Shown: positions 35,463-45,872 of the stretch, one piece after another | Layout: the number at the start of each line of letters is the position of its first letter | How positions within the stretch are numbered: position 1 is the first letter of the stretch | NCBI RefSeq assembly: GCF_000720455.1 | Contig: NZ_JOAK01000016.1 | Coordinates: 1 to 64,000 of the forward strand | Length of the DNA stretch: 64,000 nucleotides | Direction: 5' to 3' | Source of the DNA: Streptomyces virginiae | Lineage (GTDB): Bacteria; Actinomycetota; Actinomycetes; Streptomycetales; Streptomycetaceae | Program-made: the position numbers and the translations under genes | The notes under the pieces: generated by a model | Told to the model about the DNA's origin: nothing | Database searches by the model: none | What the model saw: only the letters and a program-made list of their open reading frames with translations

Positions 35463-37364
35463 ATGGCCAAGGCAGTGGGCATCGACCTGGGCACCACCAA
35501 CTCGGTGATCGCCGTTTGGGAGGGCGGAGAGCCATCCGTCGTGCCCAACAGCGAGGGCAACCGCACGACACCCTCCGTGGTGGGCTTCACCGACACCGGG
35601 GAACGTCTGGTGGGCCAGCTGGCCCGGCGCCAGGCGATCCTCAATCCCAAGGGCACCATCTACTCGGCCAAGCGGTTCATCGGCCGGCATTTCGACGAGA
35701 TCTCCGACGAGGCCAGGGCGGTGGCCTACGACGTCGTCGAGGGCGACGGCGGGGCGGCCCGCTTCAAGGTGCGCGACAAGCTGTACGCGCCTGAGGAGAT
35801 CAGCGCACAGGTGCTGCGCAAACTCACGGACGACGCCTCCAAGCAGCTCGGGGAGCGGGTCACGGAGGCGGTCATCACGGTGCCCGCCTACTTCAACGAC
35901 GCCCAGCGCACCGCCACCAAGGACGCCGGACGGATCGCGGGACTGGAGGTGCTGCGGATCATCAACGAGCCGACGGCGGCCGCCCTCGCGTACGGCGTGG
36001 ACAAGAAGGAGCACGAGACCGTCCTCGTCTTCGACCTGGGCGGCGGCACCTTCGACGTGAGCATCCTCGACGTCGGCGACGGCGTGGTGGAGGTGCGCTC
36101 CACCGCAGGTGACAGCCACTTGGGCGGCGACGACTTCGACCGGCGTCTGGTGGATCACCTCGCGGACGACTTCCAGAAGGAGAACGGCATCGACCTGCGC
36201 CAGGACGCGCAGGCGCTGCAACGCTTGTTCGAGGCGGCGGAGAAGGCCAAGACCGAGCTGAGTTCGGTGACGCAGACGCAGGTCAGCCTGCCGTTCATCA
36301 CCGCCGACGCCGCCGGGCCCAAGCACCTCACCGACTCGATCATGCGGTCCACGTTCGAGCAGATCACCGGCGACCTGGTGGAGCGCTGTCTGGGACCGGT
36401 CCAGCAGGCCATCGCCGACGCCAAGGTCGGCGAGAGCGACATCGACGAGGTCATCCTCGTGGGCGGATCCACCCGCATCCCCGCTGTCCAGACCCTGGTC
36501 CGCCGACTGACCGGCGGCAAGGAACCCAACATGAGCGTCAACCCGGATGAGGTCGTGGCCCTCGGTGCGGCGATCCAGGCAGGGGTGCTCAAGGGTGAGG
36601 TCAAGGACGTCCTGCTGCTCGACGTGACCCCCTTGTCGCTGGGCGTGGAGACACGCGGCGGAGTGATGACGAAGATCATCGAGCGGAACACCACCATCCC
36701 GGTGCGCCGCAGCGAGACCTTCTCCACCGCCGAGGACAACCAGCCGGCCGTCGACGTGGTGGTCCTCCAGGGCGAGCGCGAGCTGGCCGCCGACAACCGG
36801 GTGCTGGGCCGGTTCCAGCTCACCGACATCCGGCCGGCGCCGCGGGGCGAAGCCCAGATCGAGGTCACCTTCGACATCGACGCCAACGGCATCCTGGAGG
36901 TCAAGGCCCGCGACCGGGACACCGGCAAGGAACAGGGCATCACCATCAGCGAGAGTTCCAACCTGGACCGCAGTGAGGTCGAACGCATGGTCCAGGAGGC
37001 CGAAAGCAACCAGGGCCAGGACAAGGCACTCCGCGAGGCCGTCGACGCCCGCAACGAACTCGACGCCGTCGCGTACCAGGTCGAGAGGCGTCTCGCCGAA
37101 CTGGGCGACGCCGCGCCCGCGCACGAGAAGGCACGCGGCGAGATGCTCGTGTCGGACGCCCGCGCGGCGGTCAAGGAAGAGGCGGGCGTCGAGCGCGTGC
37201 GGCCCCTGACCTCCGAACTCCAGCAGGTCCTCGCCGGGCTGGCGGCCCATCAGGGCGCCGCCGCCACGGGCGGAGGTCCCGGTCAGGACGCCGCCACCGG
37301 CGGACCGACGAGTGGCAGTGGCGGTGACGATGATGTCATCGACGCCGAGTTCGACAAGGGCTGA
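35463..37364 (+). CDS. dnaK: Hsp70 chaperone DnaK (accessory copy)
   Basis: This 633-residue Hsp70 has an N-terminal ATPase domain: [29 protein letters not shown] near residue 190, and [11 protein letters not shown]. The substrate-binding domain begins [27 protein letters not shown], and the acidic end is [20 protein letters not shown] precedes the ATG. It is probably a second dnaK. It lacks a recognisable HAIR or CIRCE element upstream and leads a unit with its own grpE, J-protein, CbpM-like regulator and clpB instead of the usual dnaK-grpE-dnaJ-hspR. Copy number cannot be checked here. Confidence 0.95.
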   Translation: MAKAVGIDLGTTNSVIAVWEGGEPSVVPNSEGNRTTPSVVGFTDTGERLVGQLARRQAILNPKGTIYSAKRFIGRHFDEISDEARAVAYDVVEGDGGAARFKVRDKLYAPEEISAQVLRKLTDDASKQLGERVTEAVITVPAYFNDAQRTATKDAGRIAGLEVLRIINEPTAAALAYGVDKKEHETVLVFDLGGGTFDVSILDVGDGVVEVRSTAGDSHLGGDDFDRRLVDHLADDFQKENGIDLRQDAQALQRLFEAAEKAKTELSSVTQTQVSLPFITADAAGPKHLTDSIMRSTFEQITGDLVERCLGPVQQAIADAKVGESDIDEVILVGGSTRIPAVQTLVRRLTGGKEPNMSVNPDEVVALGAAIQAGVLKGEVKDVLLLDVTPLSLGVETRGGVMTKIIERNTTIPVRRSETFSTAEDNQPAVDVVVLQGERELAADNRVLGRFQLTDIRPAPRGEAQIEVTFDIDANGILEVKARDRDTGKEQGITISESSNLDRSEVERMVQEAESNQGQDKALREAVDARNELDAVAYQVERRLAELGDAAPAHEKARGEMLVSDARAAVKEEAGVERVRPLTSELQQVLAGLAAHQGAAATGGGPGQDAATGGPTSGSGGDDDVIDAEFDKG

Positions 37365-37372
37365 GGCGCGCC

Positions 37373-37981
37373 ATGCCCACCTACCCCCAGGAACCCGACC
37401 GGGCCGCGCCGGATCCGGTCGAACCGGTCCCGGAAGGCGCCGGACCCCCGCCTCGCGGGGATCTGCCCCAACCGGGCCCGCCCCGGCCCGAAGCGGCGAA
37501 CGGCGAACCGGGACCCGATGCCGCCGGCCCCGCGCCTGCCGAGGACGAGTACACGACCGCGATCCTGGAACTGGAGGACCGTTGGCGGCGCGCACTCGCC
37601 GACCTCGACAACCTTCGCAAGCGTCACGCCAGGGAACTTGAGCGCGAACGGGCGGTGGAGCGGTCCCGCACGGCGGCCGCCTTCCTGCCCGTCCTCGACA
37701 ACCTCGAACTCGCCCTGACCCACGCGGGCGCCGATCCGGGCGCGATCGTGGAGGGCATCCGGGCCGTACGCGACCAAGCGGTGAACGTCCTCGAACTGCT
37801 CGGCTACCCGAGGCACGCGGAGACCGGCGTCGCCTTCGACCCGGCCCTGCACGAGGTGGTCGGCATCGTCCAGGACCCGGACGCCGCACCGGGCACGGTC
37901 GTCGAGGTACTGCGTGCCGGCTACGGGGACGGCGAGCGGCAGCTCAGGCCCGCCGCCGTGACCGTCGCGAAGCGGGAGTGA
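37373..37981 (+). CDS. grpE: Nucleotide exchange factor GrpE
   Basis: This 202-residue GrpE has a long Pro/Gly-rich N-terminal extension (residues 1-58). The coiled-coil ILELEDRWRRALADLDNLRKRHARELERERAVE follows, then FLPVLDNLELAL. The beta-domain reads YPRHAETGVAFDPALHEVV and ends LRAGYGDGERQLRPAAVTVAK. It promotes ADP release from DnaK. It starts 8 bp after dnaK and ends 6 bp before the J-protein gene. Confidence 0.92.
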   Translation: MPTYPQEPDRAAPDPVEPVPEGAGPPPRGDLPQPGPPRPEAANGEPGPDAAGPAPAEDEYTTAILELEDRWRRALADLDNLRKRHARELERERAVERSRTAAAFLPVLDNLELALTHAGADPGAIVEGIRAVRDQAVNVLELLGYPRHAETGVAFDPALHEVVGIVQDPDAAPGTVVEVLRAGYGDGERQLRPAAVTVAKRE

Positions 37982-37987
37982 CCGGTC

Positions 37988-38935
37988 ATGGCGCGGGACT
38001 ACTACGAGGCGCTCGGGGTGTCGCGGTCCGCGAGCCAGGACGAGATCCAGCAGGCATATCGAAAGCTCGCCCGCAGGCACCACCCCGACGTCAACAAGGA
38101 CCCCGGGGCGGAAGAACGTTTCAAGGACCTCAACGAGGCGTACAGCGTCCTGTCCGATCCCAAGACCCGAGCCCGCTACGACCGCTTCGGCGAGGACTTC
38201 CGCAAGATCCCCGAGGACTTCGACGAGCGGGTCGCGGCCGGAGCGGGCGGCGGCTTCCGCGGTCGCACGACCGCAGGCGGCGGCGGTCCTCGGGTCCGGT
38301 ACACCGGCTTCGGAGACGACTTCGCAGCGGAGGGCATCGACATCGAGGACCTGCTCGGATCCATGTTCGGAGCCGGCGCCGCCCGAGGGGGCGTCCCCGG
38401 AGCGGACCAGGAGGCCGAACTGGCGCTCACCGTCGAGGAGGCGTACCGGGGCGGCCGCCGCACCGTCACGCTCGCCGGCCCCACCGGCCAGCCGCGGCGG
38501 TACGAGGTCGACGTGCCGCCGGGCGTCACCGACGGGCAGCGCATCCGGCTGGCGGGTGAGGGCGGCCGGGGCAGTGGTGACGCCGCCGCGGGCGACCTGT
38601 ACCTGCGCGTGCGCATCCAGCCCCACCCCCGGTTCCGGCTGGACGGCCGCGACGTGCACGTCCAGGTCCCGGTGGCCCCCTGGGAGGCGGCCCTGGGTGC
38701 GACCGTACCGGTGCCCACCCCCGGCGGCGGCACGGCCAAGGTCACGGTGCCCGCCGGCTCGTCCAGCGGCCGGCGGCTGCGGCTGCGCGGCGAGGGCATG
38801 CCGAACCCGCGCGGCGCGGACGGAGACCTGTACGCCGAACTCCGCATCGTGGTGCCACCCACCCTCGGCGACCGGGAGCGCGAACTGTTCGCGGAGCTCG
38901 CCGCCGCCTCCTCGTACGACCCCAGGAGGACGTGA
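37988..38935 (+). CDS. cbpA: CbpA-type DnaJ co-chaperone without zinc domain
   Basis: The 315-residue J-protein has an N-terminal J domain (residues 4-67) with the HPD motif at 32-34. A Gly/Phe-rich linker follows to about residue 115, then two C-terminal beta-domains ([20 protein letters not shown] and [23 protein letters not shown]). There is no cysteine-rich zinc-binding domain, so it is class B (CbpA-like). Its stop overlaps the CbpM-like start (TGATG), which fits the usual CbpA-CbpM pair. Confidence 0.92.
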   Translation: MARDYYEALGVSRSASQDEIQQAYRKLARRHHPDVNKDPGAEERFKDLNEAYSVLSDPKTRARYDRFGEDFRKIPEDFDERVAAGAGGGFRGRTTAGGGGPRVRYTGFGDDFAAEGIDIEDLLGSMFGAGAARGGVPGADQEAELALTVEEAYRGGRRTVTLAGPTGQPRRYEVDVPPGVTDGQRIRLAGEGGRGSGDAAAGDLYLRVRIQPHPRFRLDGRDVHVQVPVAPWEAALGATVPVPTPGGGTAKVTVPAGSSSGRRLRLRGEGMPNPRGADGDLYAELRIVVPPTLGDRERELFAELAAASSYDPRRT

Positions 38936-39342
38936 TGAACGAACCACCCGCAGGAGCGTCAGACCCCGGCCGGGCCGGCGCGGGCAACCGTCCGGTACGA
39001 ACGGGCGCCGACCTCACTGCCTCGACGGCAGTCCGGTACGCGCTCGTGCCCGCCCCCAGGCTCTCCCTCGACGCCGTGGCCCGTCGCTCGGGCCTCCACC
39101 CCGAGCTGATCCGCCGGTTCGTCGCACTCGGCCTGATCGACGCCGAACGCGACGCCGCGGGTCACCTGGTGTTCGACCCCACGGCCCCGGCGGTTCTCGC
39201 CCGCATCCAGCGGCTGCGCACCGGTCTCTGCCTCAACTACGCATCCATCGGCCTGGTGCTCGACCTGCTCGACCGCATCAGCCTGCTCGAAGCCGCCCTG
39301 CGCGGCCGCGGCACGAGGAGTGAAACACCCCCATGGACATGA
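38935..39342 (+). CDS. CbpM/MerR-like chaperone modulator
   Basis: The 135-residue protein has a MerR-type winged-helix region ([28 protein letters not shown], residues 42-69). An AHLVFD-type wing and a leucine-rich helix ([25 protein letters not shown]) follow. In gammaproteobacteria CbpM binds and inhibits CbpA; in actinobacteria HspR uses a similar fold to bind DNA. Which role applies is open. AGGAGG precedes the ATG. Its 3' end overlaps clpB by 10 bp, so all three genes are probably coupled in translation. Confidence 0.8.
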   Translation: MNEPPAGASDPGRAGAGNRPVRTGADLTASTAVRYALVPAPRLSLDAVARRSGLHPELIRRFVALGLIDAERDAAGHLVFDPTAPAVLARIQRLRTGLCLNYASIGLVLDLLDRISLLEAALRGRGTRSETPPWT

Positions 39343-41972
39343 ACCGTCTCACCCAGAAGTCCCAGGAAGCCCTCCAGGAGGCCCAGACCGCGGCCGGTCG
39401 CATGGGGCACACCGAGGTCGACGGGGAACACCTGCTGCTCGCACTCCTCGATCAGGAGGACGGCCTGATCCCGCGGTTGCTGGAGCAGGCAGGCAAGGAG
39501 CCGAAGGGACTGCGCGAGGCCGTGCGCGAGGAACTCTCCCGTCGCCCGAAGGTCACCGGCCCCGGCGCGGCGCCCGGCCAGGTCTTCGTCACCCAGCGCC
39601 TCGCCCACCTGTTCGACACCGCCGAACGGGAGGCCAAACGCCTCAAGGACGAGTACGTGTCCGTGGAACACCTCCTGCTCGCCCTGGCCGAGGAGAGCTC
39701 GTCAACTGCCGCCGGGCGACTGCTCAAACAGGCCGGCATCACCAGGGACTCGTTCCTGAGCGCGCTCACCCAGGTCCGCGGCAACCAGCGCGTCACCTCC
39801 GCCAACCCCGAAGTGGCCTACGAGGCTCTTGAGAAGTACGGACGTGACCTCGTCGTCGAGGCCCGGTCCGGGCGGCTGGACCCGGTCATCGGCCGGGACG
39901 CGGAGATCCGCCGCGTCACCCAGATCCTCAGCCGCAAGACCAAGAACAACCCCGTCCTCATCGGCGACCCCGGCGTCGGCAAGACCGCCATCGTCGAGGG
40001 CCTGGCCCAGCGCATCGTTCGCGGCGACGTCCCCGATGGCTTGCGCGACAGGACGGTGTTCGCCCTGGACATGGGCTCCCTGGTCGCCGGCGCCAAGTAC
40101 CGCGGCGAGTTCGAGGAACGCCTGAAGGCCGTACTGTCCGAAGTGAAGGCCGCCCAAGGGCGCATCCTGCTCTTCGTCGACGAACTGCACACCGTCGTCG
40201 GCGCAGGAGCAGCGGAAGGCGCCATGGACGCGGGCAACATGCTCAAGCCGATGCTGGCCCGCGGCGAACTCCACATGGTCGGCGCCACCACCCTCGACGA
40301 GTACCGCAAGCACATCGAGAAGGACGCCGCCCTCGAACGCCGCTTCCAGCAGGTCCTGGTCGAGGAGCCCAGCGTGGAGGACACCATCTCCATCCTGCGC
40401 GGACTGCGCGAACGCCTCGAGGTCTTCCACGGCGTGAAGATCCAGGACACCGCGATGGTCTCCGCGGCCACCCTCAGCCACCGTTACATCACCGATCGGT
40501 TCCTGCCCGACAAGGCCATCGACCTCGTCGACGAGGCGTGCGCCAGACTGCGTACCGAGATCGACTCGATGCCCGCCGAACTCGACGAGATCACCCGCCG
40601 CGTCACGCGGCTGGAGATCGAGGATGCCGCCCTGTCCAAGGAGACCGACCCCGCCAGCAGGACACGCCTGGAGGAGCTGCGCAGGGAACTGGCCGACCTG
40701 CGCGGCGAGGCCGACGCCAAACGCGCCCAGTGGGAGGCCGAACGGCAGGCGATCCGCCGCGTGCAGGAACTGCGCCAGGAACTGGAACAGGTCCGCCACG
40801 ATGCCGAGGAGGCCGAACGCGCCTACGACCTCAACCGCGCCGCCGAACTGCGCTACGGCCGCCTCCAGGACCTGGAGCGCCGACTCGCCGCGGAGGAGGA
40901 GCAACTCGCCTCCAAACAAGGTCAGAACCGGCTGCTGCGCGAGGTCGTCACCGAGGAGGAGATCGCCGAGATCGTCGCCGCCTGGACCGGCGTCCCCGTT
41001 GCCCGCCTCCAGGAGGGCGAACGCGAGAAGCTGCTGCGCCTCGACGAGATCCTGCGCGAGCGCGTCATCGGCCAGGACGAGGCGGTCAAGCTCGTCACCG
41101 ACGCCATCATCCGGGCCCGCTCCGGCATCCGCGACCCTCGCCGTCCCATCGGCTCGTTCATCTTCCTCGGCCCCACCGGCGTCGGGAAGACCGAGCTGGC
41201 CAAGACCCTCGCCCGCACCCTGTTCGACTCCGAGGAGAACATGGTCCGCCTCGACATGAGCGAGTACCAGGAGCGGCACACCGTCAGCCGGCTCATGGGC
41301 GCACCGCCCGGATACGTCGGCTACGAGGAGGGCGGCCAGCTCACCGAGGCCGTGCGCCGCAAGCCGTACTCGGTCGTCCTGTTCGACGAGGTCGAGAAGG
41401 CGCACACCGATGTCTTCAACACGCTGTTGCAGATCCTCGATGACGGTCGCATCACCGACGCCCAGGGCCGCACCGTCGACTTCCGCAACACCGTGGTCAT
41501 CATGACGTCGAACATCGGCTCCGAGCACCTCCTCGACGGCGCCACCGCCGAGGGTGAGATCAAGCCCGACGCCCGCGCCCTGGTGATGGGCGAGCTGCGC
41601 GGGCACTTCCGCCCGGAGTTCCTCAACCGCGTCGACGACATCGTGCTGTTCAAGCCGCTCGGTGAGCGGCAGATCGAGCGGATCGTGGAGCTGCAGTTCG
41701 ACGAGCTGCGGCGGCGCCTCGCCGAGCGCCGCATCACGGTCGAACTCACCGACAGTGCGCGGGAGTTGATCGCCCACCAGGGCTACGACCCGGTGTACGG
41801 GGCCCGGCCGCTGCGGCGTTACATCTCCCACGAGGTCGAGACGCTGGTCGGGCGCGCCCTGCTGCGCGGCGACGTCCAGGACGGCGCCACGGTGCGCGTC
41901 GACGCCGAGCACGCAGAGCTGGTGGTCACCTATGACCAGCAGGACGGCGACCGGGAAGCGAGGGCGGCGTGA
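39333..41972 (+). CDS. clpB: ATP-dependent disaggregase ClpB (accessory copy)
   Basis: This 879-residue Hsp100 has an N domain (residues 1-145, with the double Clp_N repeat [19 protein letters not shown] and [15 protein letters not shown]). AAA1 has Walker A GDPGVGKT at 211-218. The middle coiled-coil M domain lies at about 405-525 ([25 protein letters not shown] is its central part). AAA2 has Walker A GPTGVGKT at 613-620. The C-terminal [14 protein letters not shown] is present. No ClpP-binding IGF loop is evident, so it is a disaggregase working with DnaK. Its stop overlaps the thioredoxin GTG. Confidence 0.95.
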   Translation: MDMNRLTQKSQEALQEAQTAAGRMGHTEVDGEHLLLALLDQEDGLIPRLLEQAGKEPKGLREAVREELSRRPKVTGPGAAPGQVFVTQRLAHLFDTAEREAKRLKDEYVSVEHLLLALAEESSSTAAGRLLKQAGITRDSFLSALTQVRGNQRVTSANPEVAYEALEKYGRDLVVEARSGRLDPVIGRDAEIRRVTQILSRKTKNNPVLIGDPGVGKTAIVEGLAQRIVRGDVPDGLRDRTVFALDMGSLVAGAKYRGEFEERLKAVLSEVKAAQGRILLFVDELHTVVGAGAAEGAMDAGNMLKPMLARGELHMVGATTLDEYRKHIEKDAALERRFQQVLVEEPSVEDTISILRGLRERLEVFHGVKIQDTAMVSAATLSHRYITDRFLPDKAIDLVDEACARLRTEIDSMPAELDEITRRVTRLEIEDAALSKETDPASRTRLEELRRELADLRGEADAKRAQWEAERQAIRRVQELRQELEQVRHDAEEAERAYDLNRAAELRYGRLQDLERRLAAEEEQLASKQGQNRLLREVVTEEEIAEIVAAWTGVPVARLQEGEREKLLRLDEILRERVIGQDEAVKLVTDAIIRARSGIRDPRRPIGSFIFLGPTGVGKTELAKTLARTLFDSEENMVRLDMSEYQERHTVSRLMGAPPGYVGYEEGGQLTEAVRRKPYSVVLFDEVEKAHTDVFNTLLQILDDGRITDAQGRTVDFRNTVVIMTSNIGSEHLLDGATAEGEIKPDARALVMGELRGHFRPEFLNRVDDIVLFKPLGERQIERIVELQFDELRRRLAERRITVELTDSARELIAHQGYDPVYGARPLRRYISHEVETLVGRALLRGDVQDGATVRVDAEHAELVVTYDQQDGDREARAA

Positions 41973-42427
41973 ACACCACCCGGACGACGACGGTGACCTG
42001 CCCGAATTGCGGGCGGGCCAACCGGATTCCCGTGGCCGCCGGGGGACGGCCCCAATGCGGCCAGTGCAAGCAGCCCCTGCCCTGGGTCGTCGACGCCGGC
42101 GACGACGACTTCGCCGAGGTCGCCGACAACGCCACGGTGCCCGTCGTCGTCGACCTCTGGGCCACCTGGTGCGGCCCCTGCCGCATGGTCAGCCCGGCCC
42201 TCGAACAGGTCGCCCGGGACCTCGCCGGACAGATCAAGCTCGTCAAGGTCGACGTCGACCAGAACCCACGGCTCAGTCGGCGGTTCGAGGTGCAGGCGGT
42301 GCCGACCCTGCTCGTCCTGGACCGGGGCGAGACGCTCGCCCGGCAGGCCGGCGCGGCACCCGCGCACGTCCTGCGCTCGTGGGTCGAGCAGGCGATGGGG
42401 GGCCGGAAGACCACCGCGGGAGGGTGA
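41969..42427 (+). CDS. trxC: Thioredoxin 2-type (TrxC-like) with N-terminal zinc ribbon
   Basis: The 152-residue protein starts with a zinc ribbon of two CxxC pairs (Cys11/14 in CPNCG and Cys30/33 in CGQCK), as in TrxC/Hsp33-linked thioredoxins. A thioredoxin fold follows with WCGPC (Cys68/71) and the cis-Pro AVPTLLVLD. The GTG start overlaps the clpB stop (GTGA), placing it in the chaperone operon. It probably reduces disulfides in oxidised proteins during stress, with the ribbon as a redox sensor. Confidence 0.92.
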   Translation: MNTTRTTTVTCPNCGRANRIPVAAGGRPQCGQCKQPLPWVVDAGDDDFAEVADNATVPVVVDLWATWCGPCRMVSPALEQVARDLAGQIKLVKVDVDQNPRLSRRFEVQAVPTLLVLDRGETLARQAGAAPAHVLRSWVEQAMGGRKTTAGG

Positions 42428-42494
42428 GGACGACGGTGCTGAAGAAGACCGTCGGCCGCGGCCGATCAGGCCCATTCACGGAAGGAAAACTCTC

Positions 42495-42758
42495 ATGGCC
42501 ACGATTGTCGACCCGCACCTGGCGATGGTTCGCCCAGTGACACCGCGTACCCCGGAGGGCTGCGAGGAGTGCCTCAGGGTGCATTCCCCGTGGGTGCACC
42601 TGCGCCTCTGCCTCACCTGTGGGCACGTGGGCTGCTGCGACTCCTCCCCCCTCAAGCACGCCAGATGGCACGCGGGGAGCGTCGCTCACCCCGTCGTACA
42701 GTCCTTCGAGCCGGGAGAGGACTGGCGCTGGTGCTACGTCCACGAGGCCCTGGTCTGA
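42495..42758 (+). CDS. UBP-type zinc finger protein
   Basis: The 87-residue protein is almost entirely a UBP-type zinc finger. Its Cys/His ligands are seen in CEECLRV, LRLCLTCGHVGCCDSS, HARWHAGSVAHPVVQSF and WCYVHE. In eukaryotes this domain binds the free ubiquitin C-terminus. Bacterial stand-alone versions have no known ligand. GGAAGG precedes the ATG. Its stop overlaps the start of the cNMP/flavoprotein gene (TGATG), so it is likely a partner of that enzyme. Confidence 0.9.
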   Translation: MATIVDPHLAMVRPVTPRTPEGCEECLRVHSPWVHLRLCLTCGHVGCCDSSPLKHARWHAGSVAHPVVQSFEPGEDWRWCYVHEALV

Positions 42759-44509
42759 TGAGCACGGCCGAGCACGAGAAGGGTGCGGTCCGCGAGACAC
42801 CTGACCGGTACGGGGCGTTCCCGCGCCTCACCCCGGAGCAGCTCGAGGACCTGAGCGCGCACGGTGAGCGCCGCAGGACCGCCGAGGGCGAGGTGCTGTA
42901 CCGCGAGGGCGAGCCGTTCCGGGAGTTCCTCGCGATCCTCAGCGGGACCGTCGAGATCCTCCACGACCAGGGCGGCCCCGACGAGCGGACGGTGGCGGTC
43001 CACGGACCCGGCAGGTTCCTGGGCGAACTCGGGCTGCTGGAGGGCCAGGCAGCGTTCAACACCGCCGTGGTGCGCGAGGCCGGCGAGATCCTGGCCGTAC
43101 CGGTGGAGCGGCAACGCGCCCTGGTCGGCAGCGACCCCGTCCTCGGCGACCTGATCCTCCGCGCCTACCTGGGCCGCAGGTACCTGCTCATCGGCCTCGG
43201 TGCCGGCTTCCGGATCCTGGGGTCGTGCTATTCACGGGACACGCTGAGGCTGCGCGAGTTCGCCGCCCGCAACCGGCTGCCCCACCGCTGGGTGGACCTG
43301 GAGAGGGACAAGGAGGCCGAGGCACTTCTGCGCCGGTTCGCCATCCGTCCCGAGGAGACGCCGGTGGTCCTCTGGCAGGGCGAGCGGCTCCTGCGCAATC
43401 CGAGCAACGCCGAACTCGCCCGCCTCATCGGGCTTCCCGCCCCCTCGTCCGAGAACGAACGGTGCGACGTCATGGTGGTCGGTGCGGGCCCCGCAGGACT
43501 CGCCGCCGCCGTGTACGGTGCCTCCGACGGCCTCACCACGGTCACCGTCGACGCCGTGGCCACGGGAGGCCAGGCCGCGACCTCGTCCCGCATCGAGAAC
43601 TACCTCGGCTTCCCGTCCGGCATCTCCGGGGGCGAACTCATCGAACGTGCGGTGCTCCAGGCCCACAAGTTCGGCGCCCGCCTCATGGTGCCGGCGGAGG
43701 TCAGCACGCTCACCCCGCAGGACGACGAGTACGTCGTCACGTTCACAGACGGGTCCCGGGCCCAGGCCGGCGCCGTGGTGCTCGCCTCGGGCGTGCGGTA
43801 CCGCAGGCTCGAAGTGCCCGGCATCGACCGCCTGGAAGGCATCAGCGTCTACTACGCGGCGACGGTCCACGAGGCCGGCCTCTGCCGGGCGGACCCGGTC
43901 GCCGTGGTCGGCGGCGGGAACTCCGCTGGGCAAGCGGCGCTGTTCCTCGCCCAGCACGCGTCCGGGGTCCACCTCCTCGTCCGGGGCGGCGACCTCAACG
44001 CGAACATGTCGCGCTACCTGGTGGACCAGGTGGAGCAGCACCCCAAGATCGAGGTGCTGCTCCACACCGAAGTACGGGGCGTCGCCGGGGAGGAGAAGCT
44101 GGAGTCGCTGACGGTGGAGGACAACGCAAGCAATGAGCGCCGTGAACTGCAGGCCGCGGCGCTGTTCGTGTTCATCGGGGCCCGGCCGCGCACGGAATGG
44201 CTGGGGGGCGTGCTGGCCCTGGACGAGAAGGGCTTCGTCCTCACCGGCGCCGACGCCGGGGCGGTGGCCGACGCGAACCGGTGGGCCCCGCTGGGCCGCG
44301 AACCGATGCTGCTGGAGACCACCCTTCCCGGGGTCTTCGCCGCCGGCGACGTCAGGAGCGGCTCGGTGAAACGGGTGGCCTCGGCGACCGGTGAAGGCGC
44401 CATGGCGATCCGTCTCGTGCACGAGCACCGGGAACGGAGGGGAAACCTGGTCACCGCCGACTCCGAGGGGCGTCGGCCGGTAGCGGGCGGGTCCGTGTCC
44501 TCGCGCTGA
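42758..44509 (+). CDS. cNMP-binding / thioredoxin-reductase-like flavoprotein fusion
   Basis: The 583-residue protein has three parts. Residues 20-135 are a cyclic-nucleotide-binding beta-roll (FREFLAILSGTVEIL, GPGRFLGELGLLEGQ). Residues 145-235 are a glutaredoxin-like segment (GSCYSRDTLRLREFAARNRL...TPVVLWQGERLLRNPSNAELARLIGL). Residues 238-560 are a low-molecular-weight thioredoxin-reductase-type FAD/NADPH domain (VVGAGPAGLAAAVYG, GGQAATSSRIENYLGFP, VVGGGNSAGQAALFLA, GVFAAGDVRSGSVKRVASATGEGA). Where TrxR has CATC, this one has YAAT (about 366-369), so it cannot relay electrons through the normal dithiol. Confidence 0.9.
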   Translation: MSTAEHEKGAVRETPDRYGAFPRLTPEQLEDLSAHGERRRTAEGEVLYREGEPFREFLAILSGTVEILHDQGGPDERTVAVHGPGRFLGELGLLEGQAAFNTAVVREAGEILAVPVERQRALVGSDPVLGDLILRAYLGRRYLLIGLGAGFRILGSCYSRDTLRLREFAARNRLPHRWVDLERDKEAEALLRRFAIRPEETPVVLWQGERLLRNPSNAELARLIGLPAPSSENERCDVMVVGAGPAGLAAAVYGASDGLTTVTVDAVATGGQAATSSRIENYLGFPSGISGGELIERAVLQAHKFGARLMVPAEVSTLTPQDDEYVVTFTDGSRAQAGAVVLASGVRYRRLEVPGIDRLEGISVYYAATVHEAGLCRADPVAVVGGGNSAGQAALFLAQHASGVHLLVRGGDLNANMSRYLVDQVEQHPKIEVLLHTEVRGVAGEEKLESLTVEDNASNERRELQAAALFVFIGARPRTEWLGGVLALDEKGFVLTGADAGAVADANRWAPLGREPMLLETTLPGVFAAGDVRSGSVKRVASATGEGAMAIRLVHEHRERRGNLVTADSEGRRPVAGGSVSSR

Positions 44510-44640
44510 CCCTGCCCCTGACCGACCCCACAGGTGGCGCAACCCGTAAGAACAGCGTGTCACCGCGGCTTCGCCTCCACCCCGGGGCATCCTGTGAACC
44601 CCTGTAATCGCGGAGGGCAGCCGAGGAGGATGGTCCGGTC

Positions 44641-45774
44641 GTGCGGGTGTCGGCGCAGGGCGTTACGGTCGTGGCTCTCCTGGCGGATCCGGACGCGCCC
44701 ACGGACATCGCGCAGCGCATCGCCCGGATACTCCCTGATCGGCTCGCCGAAAGGGCGGGCCAAGGGCGTCGGTTCGACGTCACGGTGGTCAGTGAGCCAT
44801 TCACCTCAGGGACCGAGGACCCGCCCACCTTGATGCGCCGGATCATGGACCGCGGGAGTGCGGAGGACTGGGACATCGTGGTGGCCCTCACCGACCTTCC
44901 GCTGCACTCACACGGGCGCAAGATCGTTGTCGATCTGAGCCGCGAACACGGCTTGGCGCTGCTGTCCCTTCCTTCCCTGGGGGGCCTGCGGCTGCAGACG
45001 AGGGCCCGGCGGGCCGTGGAAGAAGCCGTGCTCGGCCTGGTGGGTCCGCAGGCCGCCGGGGCCGAGGGGCTTCCGCAGAGTCAGCCGCATCTGGGCCCTT
45101 TTGCCGGTCGGCTCGCGCCTGTCCAACGGGGCCGGGTCGGTGACGAGGAGACCGTCGATCTTCGATACGTCGTCAGCGGGCCGCGCGGCTACCTGCGGGT
45201 GCTCGTCGGTATGGTCCGCGCCAACCGGCCCTGGCGGTTGGTGTCGGGCCTGTCGAAAGCCCTGGCGGCCGCACTCGCCACGGGGGCCATCGCCACCCTG
45301 GACTCCACCACTTGGAGCCTCTCCGGGGCCCTGAGCGCGCCACGCCTCGTGATCGCCATGGTCGGGTCCGTCGGGCTCATGATGGGCTGGCTGATCGTGG
45401 ACGGGGAGCTGTGGCATCGATCGACAGAGGGCTCGCCGGAGGCGAGGCAGAGGGCGCGGCTCTACAACACCTCGACGGTCCTCACCGTCGGTATCGGGGC
45501 GCTCGTCTGCTACGTGGGTCTGATGGTCGTCAACTTGGTGTGGGCGCTGTTCATCCTCAACGACCGAGTGTTCGCGTCCATGACAGGAACCCCGCTGCAC
45601 GCCACGGAGTACTTGACGTTGTCCTGGTTCGTCGCTTCGGTCGCCACGGTGGCCGGCGCGCTGGGATCAGGCTTGGAGAGCGACGAGGCGATCCGCGCGG
45701 CCGCCTACTCCACGCGCGAGAAGGAACGTCGCCACATGCTCCAAGGCGACCACGGTGACCAGCTGGTGACCTGA
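44641..45774 (+). CDS. Uncharacterised four-helix membrane protein with soluble N-terminal domain
   Basis: The 377-residue protein has an alpha/beta soluble domain (residues 1-175) with VTVVALLADPD, DWDIVVALTDLPL and RKIVVDLSREHGLALLSLPSLGG, resembling a nucleotide- or ligand-binding Rossmann fold. Four transmembrane helices follow (LSKALAAALATGAIATL, LVIAMVGSVGLMMGWLIV, VLTVGIGALVCYVGLMVVNLVW and YLTLSWFVASVATVAGALGSG). A GAGGAGGA box lies 11 nt before the GTG. No domain name is recognised. It lies 131 bp after the flavoprotein gene on the same strand. Confidence 0.75.
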   Translation: MRVSAQGVTVVALLADPDAPTDIAQRIARILPDRLAERAGQGRRFDVTVVSEPFTSGTEDPPTLMRRIMDRGSAEDWDIVVALTDLPLHSHGRKIVVDLSREHGLALLSLPSLGGLRLQTRARRAVEEAVLGLVGPQAAGAEGLPQSQPHLGPFAGRLAPVQRGRVGDEETVDLRYVVSGPRGYLRVLVGMVRANRPWRLVSGLSKALAAALATGAIATLDSTTWSLSGALSAPRLVIAMVGSVGLMMGWLIVDGELWHRSTEGSPEARQRARLYNTSTVLTVGIGALVCYVGLMVVNLVWALFILNDRVFASMTGTPLHATEYLTLSWFVASVATVAGALGSGLESDEAIRAAAYSTREKERRHMLQGDHGDQLVT

Positions 45775-45872
45775 GTCGCCCCCGAGGGACACGAGGGCTC
45801 CGGCCTCGCGCTCAACGGAATCGGCGGCGTGGCCGACGCGACCTGGTAGGGGGTCGGGCTAGGCTCCTGTCC

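Noticed and set aside
34809..37889. Very long minus-strand open frame (over 1000 codons) opposite dnaK and grpE
   Set aside because: It is the antisense of strongly conserved Hsp70 and GrpE genes; in high-GC DNA such frames stay open by chance. No domain is seen in it.
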